NCBI GenBank assembly: GCA_021904315.1
Contig: CM038917.1
Coordinates: forward strand, 3,952,041-4,016,040
DNA: 64,000 nt
Direction of reading: 5' to 3'
DNA from: Sphagnum magellanicum
Lineage: Eukaryota > Streptophyta > Sphagnopsida > Sphagnales > Sphagnaceae
Of this stretch, positions 1 through 12,535 are shown piece after piece. Made by a program: the position numbers and the translations under genes. The stretch's first letter is position 1, and every line of letters starts with the position of its first letter. The notes below the pieces were generated by a model. It worked only from the letters and a program-made list of their open reading frames with translations, was not told the DNA's origin and searched no databases.

Positions 1-1499
1 AGGTGTCTTGGTTTAAGTAGTGGAACTAGTCTGCAGTTTTGAGGGAAGCTTAGAAATTTCCCAAGGTTGGGATATCAAATGCCATTTTTGAGAAATGGCT
101 GCACAAGGCAACCTTTTGGTTTCAAGTGCCCTCCCAATTATTTTTTGATTGAATAATTAGAATTTTGTTGTGTTGTTATCCATGGCCCTACATCCTCACA
201 CATTTTCTTTTGTGTTTTCATTGTAGTTGGAAATGGAAGCAAAAAATCTTTATAATAACACTATGATGGACCTTGGAGTTTCTAACCTCAAGAATGTCAA
301 GGTTGAAAGTCTTGAGGATTTCATCAGTCATTAGAAGTTTGAATTGTGTGAAATATTTTTTTTCGTGAATTCAAGCTCAAGGGTGGAATCCTAAAAATCA
401 AGACTTGGCAACAATAGGCTGGTGGTGAGGAAGTTTTCAAGTGCATAATCTACATGTCACAAATCTTATTTACAACCACCATATTCGTTTTAGTATTCAT
501 TATTAATTTTGTATTTGGTTTCTTCATTACAACTCCCAACATTTAATATTTCCCATTACCTTGCTACAGGTATTTCTCCCATGTTCTCTTGGCACAAGAG
601 GGCATTTGTAGCCTACCTCCCCTTCTTAGGATTTGATGCGATCCTAAAGCTGAAAGCATAATGTATAGGAAAGATCTATTCAAGGAGTGGTCAAGGGTGC
701 AATCACAAAATAATGACCCACTCAAGGTGTAACCACTACTTACAAACTCACAAATTTGGGTCCAACTCAACCTATATGTTGAAAATACTCAAAATAATTA
801 AGGAATGTTATCTAAGATATAGTTGTCCATGATGTATGAAAAATTCCAATTTTTCCACTAACATGAAAAGGTTCAAAAGCACTCATTTAACATTGTAACT
901 AATCTTGGGAGGGGTAAATTGGGCTTGAATATGCTCAATAGTGCCATACATTTCATTGAATGTTTGGTAATATGTAATAAAATAATTAATATGTTATTAG
1001 GTTAGGTTTATTATTCACAAAAACCCTAGTTCAATTTATGCACATTCATTAGAACATTTATGAGTGAAGGGATTGCAAAAAAATCCACCAAATTGCTATT
1101 TAAAAAGGGATTGTATTTTCTTAAACAATTATGTGTCATTTCCTAATTATTTCTAAAGTACATGTAGTTTAGCCCAATTAATAATTGATTTGTCCAATTA
1201 ATTATGAAATTGCAAGTTTGATATTTTAAATTGAAATGTTATTGGATGGATGGTACATAGGTATGAAAAAAGTTGATGAACTTGAGGTTTTGTTCAAGTA
1301 GTTAGTTCAGTGGAAATCATTTACATTAGGTTTAAGGTTTAGGTATCCTTGCTTTGCAAAAAAGTTTTTAGGACTAGATGCATGTCTTCGAGTGGGAAAA
1401 CTAAGTTGTTTGTCAAGTTTGAACTTCAACTCAAAGAATTTCTCACTATCCATGGCAAGCTCAAGCAATAAGAGGATCACGCAAAAAAAGTTGAATTGA
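1..1499. other. Gene-free AT-rich stretch left of the gypsy remnant
   Basis: No coding region is recognisable. Short open frames lack codon structure or family motifs. The right part probably belongs to the same decayed gypsy element that becomes readable near position 1500, but I cannot see its LTR or gag here. Confidence 0.4.
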
Positions 1500-2230
1500 A
1501 TTAGTAACGTTTGAGGCGTTGCCTTGAGGACTCAAAAATCCCCACAATGTTATAAGAAATGCATGAAGGAGTCAGTGGTGGGCAAATCACAATTTGCAAG
1601 AACTTGGACATGAAGTATTGGTGGCCAATAATGCATAAGGATGTTTTCCAATATTGCTAAGCTTGTGACAACTGTCAACAAATGGGGAATTTGATACAAA
1701 ATAACATAGCAAAATTGGTAACTTCATTACCAATAGAACCTTTCATAAAGTGGGGATTGGATTTTGTTGGCCTAATCAAACCCATAAGCAAGTATACTAG
1801 AAACAAGTACATTCTAATAGCCACTGACTATGCCACCAAGTGGGTGGAAGCAAAAACACTACACATCAATATAATAACTATGACAACAAAATTCATCTAT
1901 GAATTCATTTTCACATAGTTTGGTTATTCGCTTACTTTGGCAAGTGATTAGGGCATTCATTTTATCAATGATGTGATTGAAATTCTTACAAACCATTTTC
2001 TATTACAACATATGACCTCGACCACTTATTATTCGCAAGGTAATCGATAAGAAAAATCCACCAACAAAGTCATTGGTTCATTATTTACTAAGTTGGTGAA
2101 TGAGAATCACACTGATTGGGATGAGCATTTACACATGGTTTTGTATGCTTATCACATAACATTCAAAGTAACCATTAAACACACATTGTTTCAACTTGTT
2201 TATGGCCTTTACCCTTTAATGTCAACAAAA
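1500..2230 (+). pseudogene. Ty3/gypsy integrase remnant, 5' part
   Basis: Translation in shifting frames gives a gypsy-type integrase. A zinc-binding HHCC region comes first (around 1558-1680, with YWWPIMHKD and a C..C pair in CDNCQQ). The catalytic core follows (from about 1740, with [17 protein letters not shown] and HFINDV). The frame is broken by stop codons, for example after FIYEFIFT near 1917. At 2230 the coding sequence stops abruptly at the copia insertion and resumes at 7858. The integrase would insert retroelement cDNA into chromosomes; this copy cannot be functional. The family call is firm; lineage within gypsy is not resolved. Confidence 0.85.
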
Positions 2231-2534
2231 TGTTGAGAATTCAAGCTCAACTAGTTAGGTTTCATTTGTTACTGGAATAAGAAAGTAATTAGGTTATTTT
2301 CACAAGGTTTAATTACTTATATTAGTTTGGTTATTTGTGGTTTGGTCTTTTAGTTAAATACCTTGGTGTTCATGGTTTGGTTCTCTTTTCTTCATTACAC
2401 AAGTTTGTGTATTTCATGTGACAAGAACCTTGAAGACTTCTTGATGTTATGTTTCGTGTTGTGAGCATCATGTTGTAGTTTCCTTTCAATAAAGATTTAT
2501 GTTTGCACTTGAGTAAATCTCCTATTTGTTAACA
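2231..2534 (+). repeat. 5' LTR of the copia element
   Basis: This 304-bp LTR starts TGTTGAGAATTC and ends TTGTTAACA. It is a direct repeat of 7545-7857. AATAAAG near 2491 could serve as polyadenylation signal. The left flank is the interrupted gypsy sequence. Confidence 0.93.
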
Positions 2535-2546
2535 TGGTATCAGAGC
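2535..2546 (+). other. Primer-binding site (initiator Met tRNA)
   Basis: TGGTATCAGAGC directly follows the 5' LTR. This is the standard plant copia primer-binding site, complementary to the 3' end of initiator methionine tRNA. It would prime minus-strand cDNA synthesis. Confidence 0.92.
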
Positions 2547-3307
2547 TTAGGTTGTTGAATGAGAAAGTTGAAAGAGATCTAGAGCTAGAAAGGCTCTAGA
2601 ACTAGAACTTGAGAGTCTCTAGTGATATCATAGGAGTTTGTCAAGTGCAAAAGAAAAATGGGGAAAGGAAAGAATGTGAAGAGAAAGAAAAGAAAAGAGG
2701 TGAAAGGATATCAACATATCAAAGATTGTGGAAGTCAAATCTTTAAATCTAGATCTAAATCTATTGTGAAAAGATCTTGGAGTGAAACTTGGAGAAATTA
2801 TAGAAGACTATAAAACGCTTCTACTCTCAAATTTTCAAAAGAAAAGGATATGTTTTGCGAAAGTTATGAGCAGTGTAGCTTTACAAAGTTATTGTGATAG
2901 AAGTCTGTTTTGAAAAAACATCAAAACAAATTTTTGAAGTGGAGCAAATACAACTTGGGAGAACTTGAAAGAAGAAGTTTGAAAATTGGGAAGTGCAAAT
3001 ACATTATCAAGACCTTCATACAAAAATGTGGTATGTAATCATGTACATAATACCATATGAAATATTATACGATATATGTACATATACGTAAAACCTATGT
3101 ATAGTATAGAATTTCATATAATACTCAAAACATACATACATATGTAAGGTCCATCTTGTTCAACCCTAACCTTAACCTTAATCCTAGAAACCTAAGGAAG
3201 GAAAACCCTAATCCTAATCCTAGAAACCCAAGGAAGGAATTAAAATCATTTGTGAAACCTTAAGAAGACATTGAATGTTGCCTTGAGAGACAGCAAACGG
3301 TCTTTCT

Positions 3308-4246
3308 CAAATTGTAATTGAAAAACTAGACAAGAACAATTTCTAAGTGTGGAAATTTGAGATTATGAATTTCTTGATTGGGAAAGGTTACTAGGAATTC
3401 ATAACTGGAGATGAAAAAGAACCTCTTTTTTTAGAAAACCCCACACAACAACAAATTCAAGCCAATAAAATTTGGCATGAAAAAGCAAAGAAAGTCTTGT
3501 ATTGACTTTTTATGAATGTGTTCGATTCCATGATGGTGCATATTCAAAATGAAAAATCACCCAAGCAAGCTTGGGATACATTGGTGAAGATGTATAACAC
3601 TAATACACAAGCCCACAAAATGCAGCTCAAGCAAAAGTTGCATAATTTATAGAAAAACAAGATGAACATTAGTGACTATTCTACAAAGGTGAAAAACCTT
3701 GCAGATGCTCTTGCATCTATAGGAGCCTCTGTAGATGATGAAGATCTAGTGGCCATCACCTTGAATGGACTTGGAAAAGACTATAGCCAGTTTCGTATTT
3801 CAATTGTAGTTTGAGAAACATTTCCCGATTTTCAATACTTAATAACACTATTTATAAGGGAAGAGATGAGAATTGTTGGTACTTCATCTAATGGAGGATC
3901 ACAAGAAAGTGCTTTCTACTCAAATACTAATAGAAGTAGAAGTAGAGGGGGGTAAAACTTCATTTTGAGGTCGACATAGAAGTTCGCATGGTGGACATCA
4001 TCAACATGAAAGTCAAGCTCATGGAGGTGGATGAAAAAACTTTGGAGGAAGAGGAAGTCAAGGAAGTCGTGGTGAAGTCATCAAAGTCAATAACCAAATA
4101 GTGATTCAAATTGCTACTATTGCGGGAAACCTAGGCACATGGCAAAGAACTGTTATCAAAGGAAGCATGATGCACAAAATGAAAAGTTACAACAAGGGAA
4201 TTATGCATCAACTAGCAATCAAGGTGATGAACAACTATTTATGATG
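3308..4246 (+). pseudogene. Copia gag (capsid and CCHC knuckle), broken
   Basis: Frame fragments resemble plant copia gag: a capsid core around 3540-3850 (for example SPKQAWDTLVKMYN and KVKNLADALASIGAS) followed by an RS/RG-rich stretch. A CCHC zinc knuckle lies at 4112-4153, pattern C-x2-C-x4-H-x4-C, reading CYYCGKPRHMAKNC. In-frame stops occur, for example after KLHNL near 3650 and at 3953. Gag would form the cytoplasmic virus-like particle and bind element RNA. The exact start is not clear. Confidence 0.82.
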
Positions 4247-4252
4247 TAGCAC

Positions 4253-7200
4253 ATGGCAAATTCAACAATAGGAGGTGTATCAGATAACAATGTGTGGTAT
4301 ATGGATTCTAGAGGTTCAAACCACATGACTAGTCATGGAGAATGGTTTAGAGACACAAAGGATTTGAAGACACCAGGGTTTGTGGAAACTAATGATGACA
4401 CTACACATCCCATCACACCAATTGGCAAGGTGCCATTGTTCATGCAAGATGGGCAAACAAAATATTTGAAAGATGTATTTCATGTTCCAACCATAACAAA
4501 AAAATTAGTCTCCGTAAGCCAAATGGTGGAACAAGATTTATAGGTGACATTTAACCCAAATGGATGTTTTGTGGAAAACATGAAGAACCAAGGCAAATTG
4601 ATTGCAAAAGGGGAAAGGAATGGACAAATGTTCACCTTGGATGTGAACATGCCTGAGGTGAATTCCATGTTATTCAAACATGGAAAAGGAGTTGGAAACA
4701 TTGGAATTTGGCACAAGCGGGTTGGCCATGTTAATTTCCAATGTTTTAAACTAATGGAGAAACAAAATCTTGTTGGAGGTCTTCCCAAATTTGGAACAGA
4801 AAAGGTGATGTCAAAAGTTTGTGAAACATGCCTATTGGGGAAATAAACTAGGCATCCATTCTCAGATTAAACAACTCATGTAAATTCCAAACCTTTGGAA
4901 ATGATCCACTCAGATGTGTGGACCACGAAAATAGAATCCATTAGAGGATGCAAGTACTACGTGAGTTTCATTGATGACCACATAAGGAAGGTGTGGGTCT
5001 ACTTCATGAAACACAAAGGTGAAGTGTTTCAACATTTTTTGAATTTCAAAGTAATGGTGGAGAAGGAGAAGGCTGTGAGCATCAAGTGCCTAAGGTCTGA
5101 TGGAGGGGGAAAATATTTTTCAAATGAATCCAGTGAGTATTTGAAGGAGCATGGAATTCAAAGGAAATACTCATGTAGTTATTCCCCACAACAGGATGGA
5201 GTTGTTGAAAGGAAATACAGGCACATTACAAAAATAGCAAATGCCATGTTGAATGAGAAGAATTTGCCAAATTACTTTTGGGCTGAAACGAGAGCAATTG
5301 CAATCTATATCATGAATCGAACACCCACAACGATAGTTCATGGCATGACACTTGAAGAAAAATTCACAGGCAAGAAACCTGATGTTTCACACCTCAGAGT
5401 GTTTGATTACATTACACACGTGCATGTTCCTAATGAGAAGAAATCAAAACTAGACCCAAAAGTTGAGAAATGTATTTTCATTGGATATTCCTTAGAACAA
5501 AAAATATATAGATGCTTGAATCCTTCCATTCGGAAGTTACAAGTGAGTAAAGATGTTGTGTTTGATGAGATGGTTAGTGGTACTCACCACTAAAGGCAGT
5601 AGAAGACGAAGAGGCTAAAAATGGTGATGTTTCATCAAATGTGGAAAAATCATAATTAATTAGTGGACCACAAAAGTCTTCAATTAGTGGGTTAAGTAGC
5701 ACTCCATGGAAAGGAAGATTAAGATCTTCAAACATTGTACATGGTAGTTCTCAAACATCATCTAGAAATCCTCATGTAGATCATGAGTAAAGTGATTCAG
5801 AGAAGAGTGTGGGTGAAGAATCAAGAATCCTTTTAGTTACTATTCCTGGAGCTTGGATGGCCAAGAAAGCTTTGAAAACACCTAACAACAACAATGGAGT
5901 ACGAAGATCCACACGAGTCAAGTACCTTATACAAATACTCACATATGATGGTTTTATAGCTCATCATTACGCATACATGGTGAGAGCTATACAGGAGGTT
6001 GAACCCACTTGTTTTGAATAAGCGATTGGAAACCCTAAGTGGGACAATGCCATGGATGAAGAGATGGTGGCTTTGGATGCTAATGCTATTTGGGAATTGG
6101 TAGTTTTATCAGAGGACAAGAAAGCAATTGGGTGCAAATGGGTGTACAAAGTCAAACACAATACAGATGGATTTGTGAACATATGCAAAGCAAGATCGGT
6201 TACCAAAGGTTATGCCCAAACTTATGGCATAGATTATGAGGAAACCTATAATCCAATTGCCAAAATGACAACTGTAAGAGTAATCATTGTTATGGTAGCA
6301 ACAAAAGGATGGTCTTTACATCAAATGGATGTAAAGAATGCTTTTCATCATGGAGATTTACATGAAGAAATGTACATGGAACAACCACCAGGTTATGTGG
6401 ACCAAACACACCCTAATTTGGTTTGTAGGTTGAAAAAAGTTTTGGACGACTTGAAGCAAGCACCTAGAGTTTGGTGAGACAAGATAGGTCAATATCTTGT
6501 CACAAGTGGATTTCAAACATCCAATGCAAATTTTTCACTATATGTGAAAAAGACAGATCGTGGGATTGTAGTCACAGTCATCTATGTTGATGACTTGATT
6601 ATCACAAGAGATAGTGATGCAAACATCTTTGATTTGAAGAAGCTTTTGAAGCAAAAGTTTGAGATGAAGGATTTGGGAGAGTTGCGTTACTTCCTCAACA
6701 TTGAGGTAATCTAGTCCCCTAAAGGGATATGGTTACTACAAAGGTAATATGCCTTGAATAAATTATTTGAATATGGGATGACGGGTTGTAAACCCATTTT
6801 AATTCCATTGGAGCAAAATGTGAAGTTAAGTGCAGATGAAGGAGACCTTGTAGAGGACACCATTATGTACAGACGCATAGTGGGGAGTTTGATTTACATG
6901 ACCATCACAAGGCCAGATTTGAGTTATGCCGTTGGAGTGGTAAATCAATTCATGCAAACACCATGAAAGCCACATTTGGATGCAGTGAGGCGCATACTGA
7001 GGTACATAAAACATACTTTGCAGTGTGGAACTTTTTATGAAGCCAAGAGCCAGTTACAAATACATGGATACACGGATGTTGATTGGGCTCATAATGTTTC
7101 AGATAGAACATCAACTAGTGGTTTCATGTTTTCTTTTGGAAGTGGTGCTGTTAGTTGGAACAATAAGAAACAACCAATAGTTGCACTATTAAGCACGAAG

Positions 7201-7540
7201 GCAGAATACAGAGGTGCAGCAATTGTTGCATGTGAAGTAGTTTGGTTACAAAAACTATTCTCAGATTTGGGATAGTTAGTGGATGTTCCTCTTGTCATTA
7301 TTGTGATAACATCAAAAACATGTTACTTGCTAACAACCTGGTCTATCATGTTAGGACAAAGCACATTGAGGTGCATTACCACTTTACTAGAGAAAAAGTT
7401 TTAGTAAGAGAAATTAACCTTATTCATGTCAATACTGAAAATCAAGTTGCTAACATTTTCACAAAGGCTTTAAGTACATACAAGCTAAAGAGGTTTAGAA
7501 AAATGCTTGGTGTACTAGAAGTGGATTTGAACTTGAAGGG
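4253..7540 (+). pseudogene. Copia pol: protease, integrase, reverse transcriptase, RNase H
   Basis: Domains run in copia order. The protease active site near 4297 reads DSRGSNHMT where the family has DSGASNHMT, so the catalytic loop Gly is Arg. Integrase has an HHCC region (4706-4846) and a DDE core with Asp at IHSDVW (4904-4921), Asp at RSDGGGKYF (5095) and Glu at VVERK (5200). Reverse transcriptase starts near 6127 (CKWVYKVKH), with [14 protein letters not shown] and the catalytic YVDDLI (about 6582-6599). RNase H near 7065 has the Asp in YTDVDWA and Glu in STKAEYR. Frame ends at about 4546, 4844, 5592, 6475, 6712, 6964 and 7273 show stops or frameshifts. The product is not functional. Confidence 0.93.
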
Positions 7541-7544
7541 GGAG
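7536..7544 (+). other. Polypurine tract of the copia element
   Basis: AAGGGGGAG lies immediately before the 3' LTR and would prime plus-strand cDNA synthesis. Confidence 0.88.
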
Positions 7545-7857
7545 TGTTGAAAATTCAAACTCAACTAGTTAGGTTTCATTTGTTACTGGAGTACGAAAGT
7601 AATTAGGTTACTTTCACAAGGTTGAATTACTTTCTTTATTTATATTAGTTTGGTTACTTGTGGTTTGGTCTTTTAGTTAAATACCTTGGTGTTGATGGTT
7701 TGGTTTTCTTTTCTTCATTACACAAGTTTGTGTATTTCATGTGACAAGAACCTTGAAGAGTTCTTGATGTTATGTTTCATGTTGTGAGCATCATGTTGTA
7801 GTTTCCTTTCAATAAAAATTTATGTTTGCAGTTGAGTAGATTTCCTATTTGTTAACA
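7545..7857 (+). repeat. 3' LTR of the copia element
   Basis: This 313-bp LTR is a direct repeat of 2231-2534, starting TGTTGAAAATTC and ending TTGTTAACA. It carries a 9-bp insertion near 7634 relative to the 5' LTR. The next bases, TAAAA, are the right copy of the target duplication. Confidence 0.93.
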
Positions 7858-8357
7858 TAAAATACCTGTTGCCCATGAACAATTCATATCCAAATTGATA
7901 TTTTTCTCCTACCCATATTTTAACGAGTCACATGGTAGAATTGGAGCACTTGGATGAAACCCACAAGGAGGTAGTAGAATGGATAGGTACAAGGCAATGG
8001 AACACATCGTTATGCACTCAACAAAACCACAAAATTAAGATTTTTTCTATGGCGGACACAATTCTTTTGTTTCCAAAGGGTAGAAAGGAATACACCGGAA
8101 AGTTCAAAAAACCATGGTTTGGTCTGTATAAGATACAATATTGTCTCCTCAATGATATTGTACTATTTGTTAACATTGACAAGTTTGAACCAAATCCCAT
8201 TTTGGTGAACATCAACAAGTTCAAACTTTGTAGATATTTGGGAAAAGCTCTTAGGGGACTAGAAGCTACCATGGAAGGGGGAAGGGAACACATGGAGGAT
8301 TCAAAAAACAAGGAGGATGCACAAAAAGGTTTTCGGTATGGTTTTACCAAAAGTTAG
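7858..8357 (+). pseudogene. Ty3/gypsy integrase remnant, 3' part
   Basis: After the copia element the gypsy frame resumes with a PVAHEQF-like segment, then an integrase C-terminal region: LDETHKE near 7953, and a near-GKF module at 8095-8200 reading YTGKFKKPWFGLYKIQYC, followed by VNIDKFEPNPILVNINK. The spacing and order (LDE, GKF, Tyr/Pro-rich end) match gypsy integrase C-termini. Joined conceptually with 1500-2230 it shows one element split by the copia insertion. The open frame extends to 8357 but the last 30-40 codons are not recognisable. Confidence 0.8.
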
Positions 8358-9090
8358 ATTACATCGAAAATTGAAATCAATCGAAAACATCTGGTTTTTG
8401 GCATTGAAAAATTGAAATATGGAACTTCCAAATTGCAAGCAATTTTCGGTCCATTGGATTTTAGTAGAGACCAACCGAAAAGCTAGCATTCCATTAAACG
8501 ACACCTTTCCAACAAAGCAATTGGAAATTTTGATTCAACGATAAATTCCAACCTATAATCCACTATGAATAATTTTGGTTTGGAATACTCGACTGAAGAT
8601 TCCACCCTATAATTGGATGGGGTAGATTCTAAACTTTTTGGTTTAGAATTAGCATGGATTAATTTTGGTATGGAATTTGCATAGGAAGATTCCATCCCAA
8701 AATTAATAGTGGCAAATTCTGTAGTTGGGGTAATCATGATCAACCGTGTTTTCATCTAAATTAATGAAATGATGTTGAAAATGATACTTTTGAAATGGTT
8801 TTTGCAATTGGCGTCAAGTTTAGGCATTTGAATTTCGGTATAAAAGGAAGAATTGTTCATTTAGTTTTTCCTCTTTCTTTCTAGTATTGTTATGTTGTAG
8901 AAATTTATACAGATTTCTTGTTGGTGAAGATGAAAAGAAACATCAACAAGGAGATTTTTAAAAAGATGAAGAGGAAGGAGAATTTAAAATCAAAATCAGA
9001 TGGCTGCTAGCTTGCACCAAAATTGAATGTGAGGACAAAAAGAAAGAAAATGGTAGTGATTCTTTCCGATAAAGGAAAGATCATTTTTTC
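8358..9090. other. Unassigned AT-rich sequence after gypsy pol
   Basis: No gene seen. Loosely repeated phrases such as AATTTTGG and GAAGATTCCA recur between 8500 and 8710. This is probably the 3' non-coding part of the gypsy element, but no LTR border is recognised. Confidence 0.3.
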
Positions 9091-9445
9091 GGAGATGAAA
9101 AAGTTCCAACAATGGATTGTTGGAAGAAATGTAGAGTGGGCTCAAAACGTCTATGTTTTTAGTTTGCTTGGCATGCAGTTGAGTCTAATTTGACTGCTAA
9201 TGAAGGAGTTTTTACAAACCATCACATGGTTTAATCCGAAAATTATAGAATCGGTTGTGCAAGGAGTTTCGGTTTTCATGACCAAAAAAACAGTGGCCAA
9301 AATGCTTGACCTACCAAAAATAGGCATCAACAAGTTACCAACCAAGCCAACCAAGGAGAAGGAAAGAGAAAAGGAGGTGGCCATTTATCAACCGGGGAGG
9401 CAAAGCTGGGAAGGAAGGTTGTTTGGTAAAGGACTTTGCAAATGA
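9091..9445 (+). pseudogene. Possible retroelement gag-like fragment
   Basis: An 81-codon open frame (9200-9445) follows a related frame with stops. The pattern EF..IT..NPKI..VV.GVSVFMT..TVAKMLDLPKIGI resembles the N-terminal domain of proteins annotated in plants as putative plant transposon protein, where a VxGxxV segment precedes a short LGLP-type motif. The tail is Lys/Glu/Pro-rich. This is a pattern match by eye, not a database hit. It could also be chance coding potential. Confidence 0.3.
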
Positions 9446-9975
9446 TGATTATCATCATCTTTTGTTTGTTGAATGTAAATAATTTCTAGTTCTTGATTTT
9501 ACAAATTTTAATTGACGATTGGCTTTGTTTTGCAGAAAAAATAGAAGCAAAAAAGCCCAAATTTGATAGAGATTGCCGAAGATTTCTAAGGATCAGAGCA
9601 AATAGGCTTAATAAGATGTTCAAATTTGTAAACCCCATTTAGCATTTGATGCATTAAAATGCTGATATGACAATAATGTAGTCATAAATGCTAGTTGGCA
9701 TGTTTTGATTTGCTACCTTGATATGATTCAAATAGTCATTATGAACTTGGTTCCATGGTTTCAAAAGTTTCCATATGTTTGTTGTCATGTACATTGCCAT
9801 GTTTGTAAGTAATATTGTTGGCCTATTTATTCTCGTATTTTATTGTTGCCATGTTCAATATTACCATGTTCTAATTTGTACCCATTATTACATTTGTTAG
9901 AATGGATTATGGTTGCCATGTTAACATTTCATTTTGATTAGAACAATCATTGGATTATTTAAACCAAAGAGCACC

Positions 9976-10449
9976 ATGGACAATGTAGCTATAATGACTA
10001 GCTTGGAAAGTAAACAAATAGAATTAGATGGCAAGGTTTCAAATTTGTTGGACGAAACACATGCAAATAGCTAGGCATTAGTTGACATTAAGTCTATGTT
10101 TTCAGAATTCTTGGGGAAGCTAAAAGACCAAATTAGTTCACATTTAGAACCAAAGTCTACTTGTGAGGAACAACAACCATCACCTCATGATGTAACTATG
10201 GTTCTTAAAGAGATGCTTTGCATGCATGATGCAAATCCACTGGACACCTTTGTAGGAGGTAGTGGCAATGAGGTAAATGCACATTCCCTTTCTAAAGAAA
10301 AAATAGATTTACGTTGTGTAGGTGGATCTAATCCATCTAAGCTCCAAACTACACCAACACCATCCAAAAAATTAGGGACAGAGAGTACATTGGCTAATTC
10401 AGCACCCCAAATTCAAAGTGTTAAAGGTGTGGATTGGGTTGTTTTATAA
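9976..10449 (+). pseudogene. Unrecognised coding-like fragment
   Basis: A frame beginning MDNVAIMTSLESKQIELDGKV at 9976 meets a stop at 10072-10074 and continues as an open frame to 10449. It looks like a short coiled segment (heptad-like Leu/Ile with Lys/Glu) followed by a Ser/Pro-rich stretch. Retroelement gag proteins often have this architecture, but I recognise no family. No function is proposed. Confidence 0.28.
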
Positions 10450-12115
10450 CCAAGATCCTCTCCATCAATGAAGATGTCCAACAAGAAAGGAGGCGTTGGA
10501 TTAAAATCTCCATTGAAATGTGGTGTTCTTGAGGGTCACATTGGTCACATTATAGGCTAGGTGAGTAGAATGCCACTTGATTTCCTACTTTTTATATTTG
10601 TTTGAATATTTGTTAACATCTAGGTCATGGTTAGACTTCATTTTTTGGATGTGGTTGCAACAAAGAATTCTTGGGAAAGAATTGAGGGCTTGGGTATTTG
10701 CACCTCCAGAATGCAACAAAGGAAAAACCAGTGCATAATAGGTAAGGGCCTTGATTTATGCTTTAATTGAATGCACCTTTTTGGTTTATACCTTGAAGCA
10801 CTTTGTTGGTTTCTACTTTGAATGTTTAAGTGTAGTATTTTAGATTAATGTGGTGTTTTAATGGGTAGCTTTTGATGTGGATAATTTACTATACGATAGT
10901 TCGTGATGTTGGAGAATCCCAAAAACACAAGGTAGAAGGTGGTAGCAAGAAAAATCAGTGGCCTTTGGGGGATTGCCATGTTTCATGGGAATGTTATTCC
11001 ATATTTTTGGTTGAAGGTAGATGTAGCTGTTGTTCACATGGGTGATATTCCACTTATGCACCCACATGAAGCTAATGACCAAGTTTTGGTGCAAGATGTT
11101 CTAGAACTTCTACCTTGTGGAACTATAAATATGTGAAAGCTGCATGTGCATAACAATGATTTATCACTACTATAGCTTACAAATCAAAAATTATATTTGT
11201 GACTAGTTTAGGTAGAACTTGGATACTCACTTTGTTGGTAGCATTGAACCAAATGTCCTATTTTCTTTGGTCATTTCTATGGTTGACCATCTGTTTGGGT
11301 CCTTTCATTTATTATTTACACTCACCACTTGTTGGAACCTAATGGAATTTGTTTGATTATAATTTCAATTCCTTCATTCGAATTAACAATGTATGATTTG
11401 TATATGACTTTTTAGATGATAACTTAAGTTATTTAATAGTTGGTTTGAGAACATCCAATCACTAATATATAACTATGGAATCTACCATAAGTCCTAAACA
11501 ATGACTTCCATATAACTGACATTTGGCATTTTTATCAACACAAAGCCATTACAAAATCACTTATTTTATTGACCACCTATCCATCTTGCCTATAAAATGA
11601 CAAATGAAATTCCACCACATGGCACAATCCATTTAGACCACATGTCCAACTTATAGGCCACCATGTGCAAAAATCATGGGATGCCACATGTCATAGTCAC
11701 AATATTTAATTATCAGTACTTTATGACTAAAAGTTCTGGCACACCCTTTTTCACAAATAACATTATTGCCACATGGTCCACCATAAGGACCAATTACTAA
11801 CTACCATGTGTACACATTATACATAAATATTTGTCATTTCTTAATCAATAAATATACGACAAAGGTAATTTATTAATCATGAATATCTTTGTTAATATCA
11901 AATGACACGTAGGTTGTACTAATAATATGCATGTCATTCTAGGTCCCACATGTGTTGTTGGGTAGTTGTATTTCAATCATTTATTATCTTATGTTTGTAC
12001 AAAACCATTGAAATAGTCATATTTGAATCATTATTTTTATTATTGATGTCTATTTTAGTCATATATTAGTCATTGTTGACATGACACATGTTGTATGAAT
12101 TGTAAAAATGATTGC
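10450..12115. other. Gene-free AT-rich stretch
   Basis: Contains short open frames only, with no family motifs. The 65-codon frame at 10939-11136 is isolated and lacks recognisable features. The right end is the target site of the CACTA element. Confidence 0.4.
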
Positions 12116-12379
12116 CACCACTACTAAAATTTTTAATTTTTTTGACAAAAATTTTTGGTCAAAAAAGACTCATTTTGGATAGGTGTGAAAAAAACCTCTT
12201 AGTCATTTGGACAAGTTGTTTTGAACCTATCCATTGTGACTGGGCCATGCACTTTTTGACCAAGCTTAAGTTGGCATTTTTGACTAGTCATTTCGACTAG
12301 TACTTTTGATTAGTCATTTTGATTCATCAATATAACAATCAAATGATTTTTTGATTGGTCAAACACCATTTTCACTAAA

Positions 12380-12535
12380 ATGCCATGTGGCATTTAAATA
12401 GTGGCCACCCAAGTTAAGCCATGTGGCATCTAAACATTGGCCACTTAGGCTATGCCACATGGCATTTAAACATTAGCCATCTAGGCTATGTCACATGGCA
12501 TTTAAACATTGGCCATTAGGCTATGCCATGTGGAT
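12380..12535 (+). repeat. About 36-bp tandem repeat, four copies
   Basis: Four imperfect units, each containing GCCACATGGCATTTAAACAT followed by GGCCA and TAGGCT, lie end to end inside the CACTA element. Part of each unit (GCCATGTGGC, ATGCCACATGGCAT) is itself palindromic. Non-coding. Confidence 0.8.

Larger units (their letters stand above)
2231..7857 (+). mobile_element. Ty1/copia LTR retrotransposon, full structure, mutated
   Basis: The order is 5' LTR, primer-binding site, gag, protease, integrase, reverse transcriptase, RNase H, polypurine tract, 3' LTR. Integrase before reverse transcriptase is diagnostic of copia. LTRs begin TG and end CA. Flanks are CAAAA on the left and TAAAA on the right, a 5-bp target duplication with one mismatch. 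The target is the gypsy pol gene, whose frame continues on both sides. By eye the LTRs differ at about 15 of 304 aligned positions plus a 9-bp indel, so this is not a very recent insertion. Several in-frame stops and a damaged protease motif make it non-autonomous now. Confidence 0.93.
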
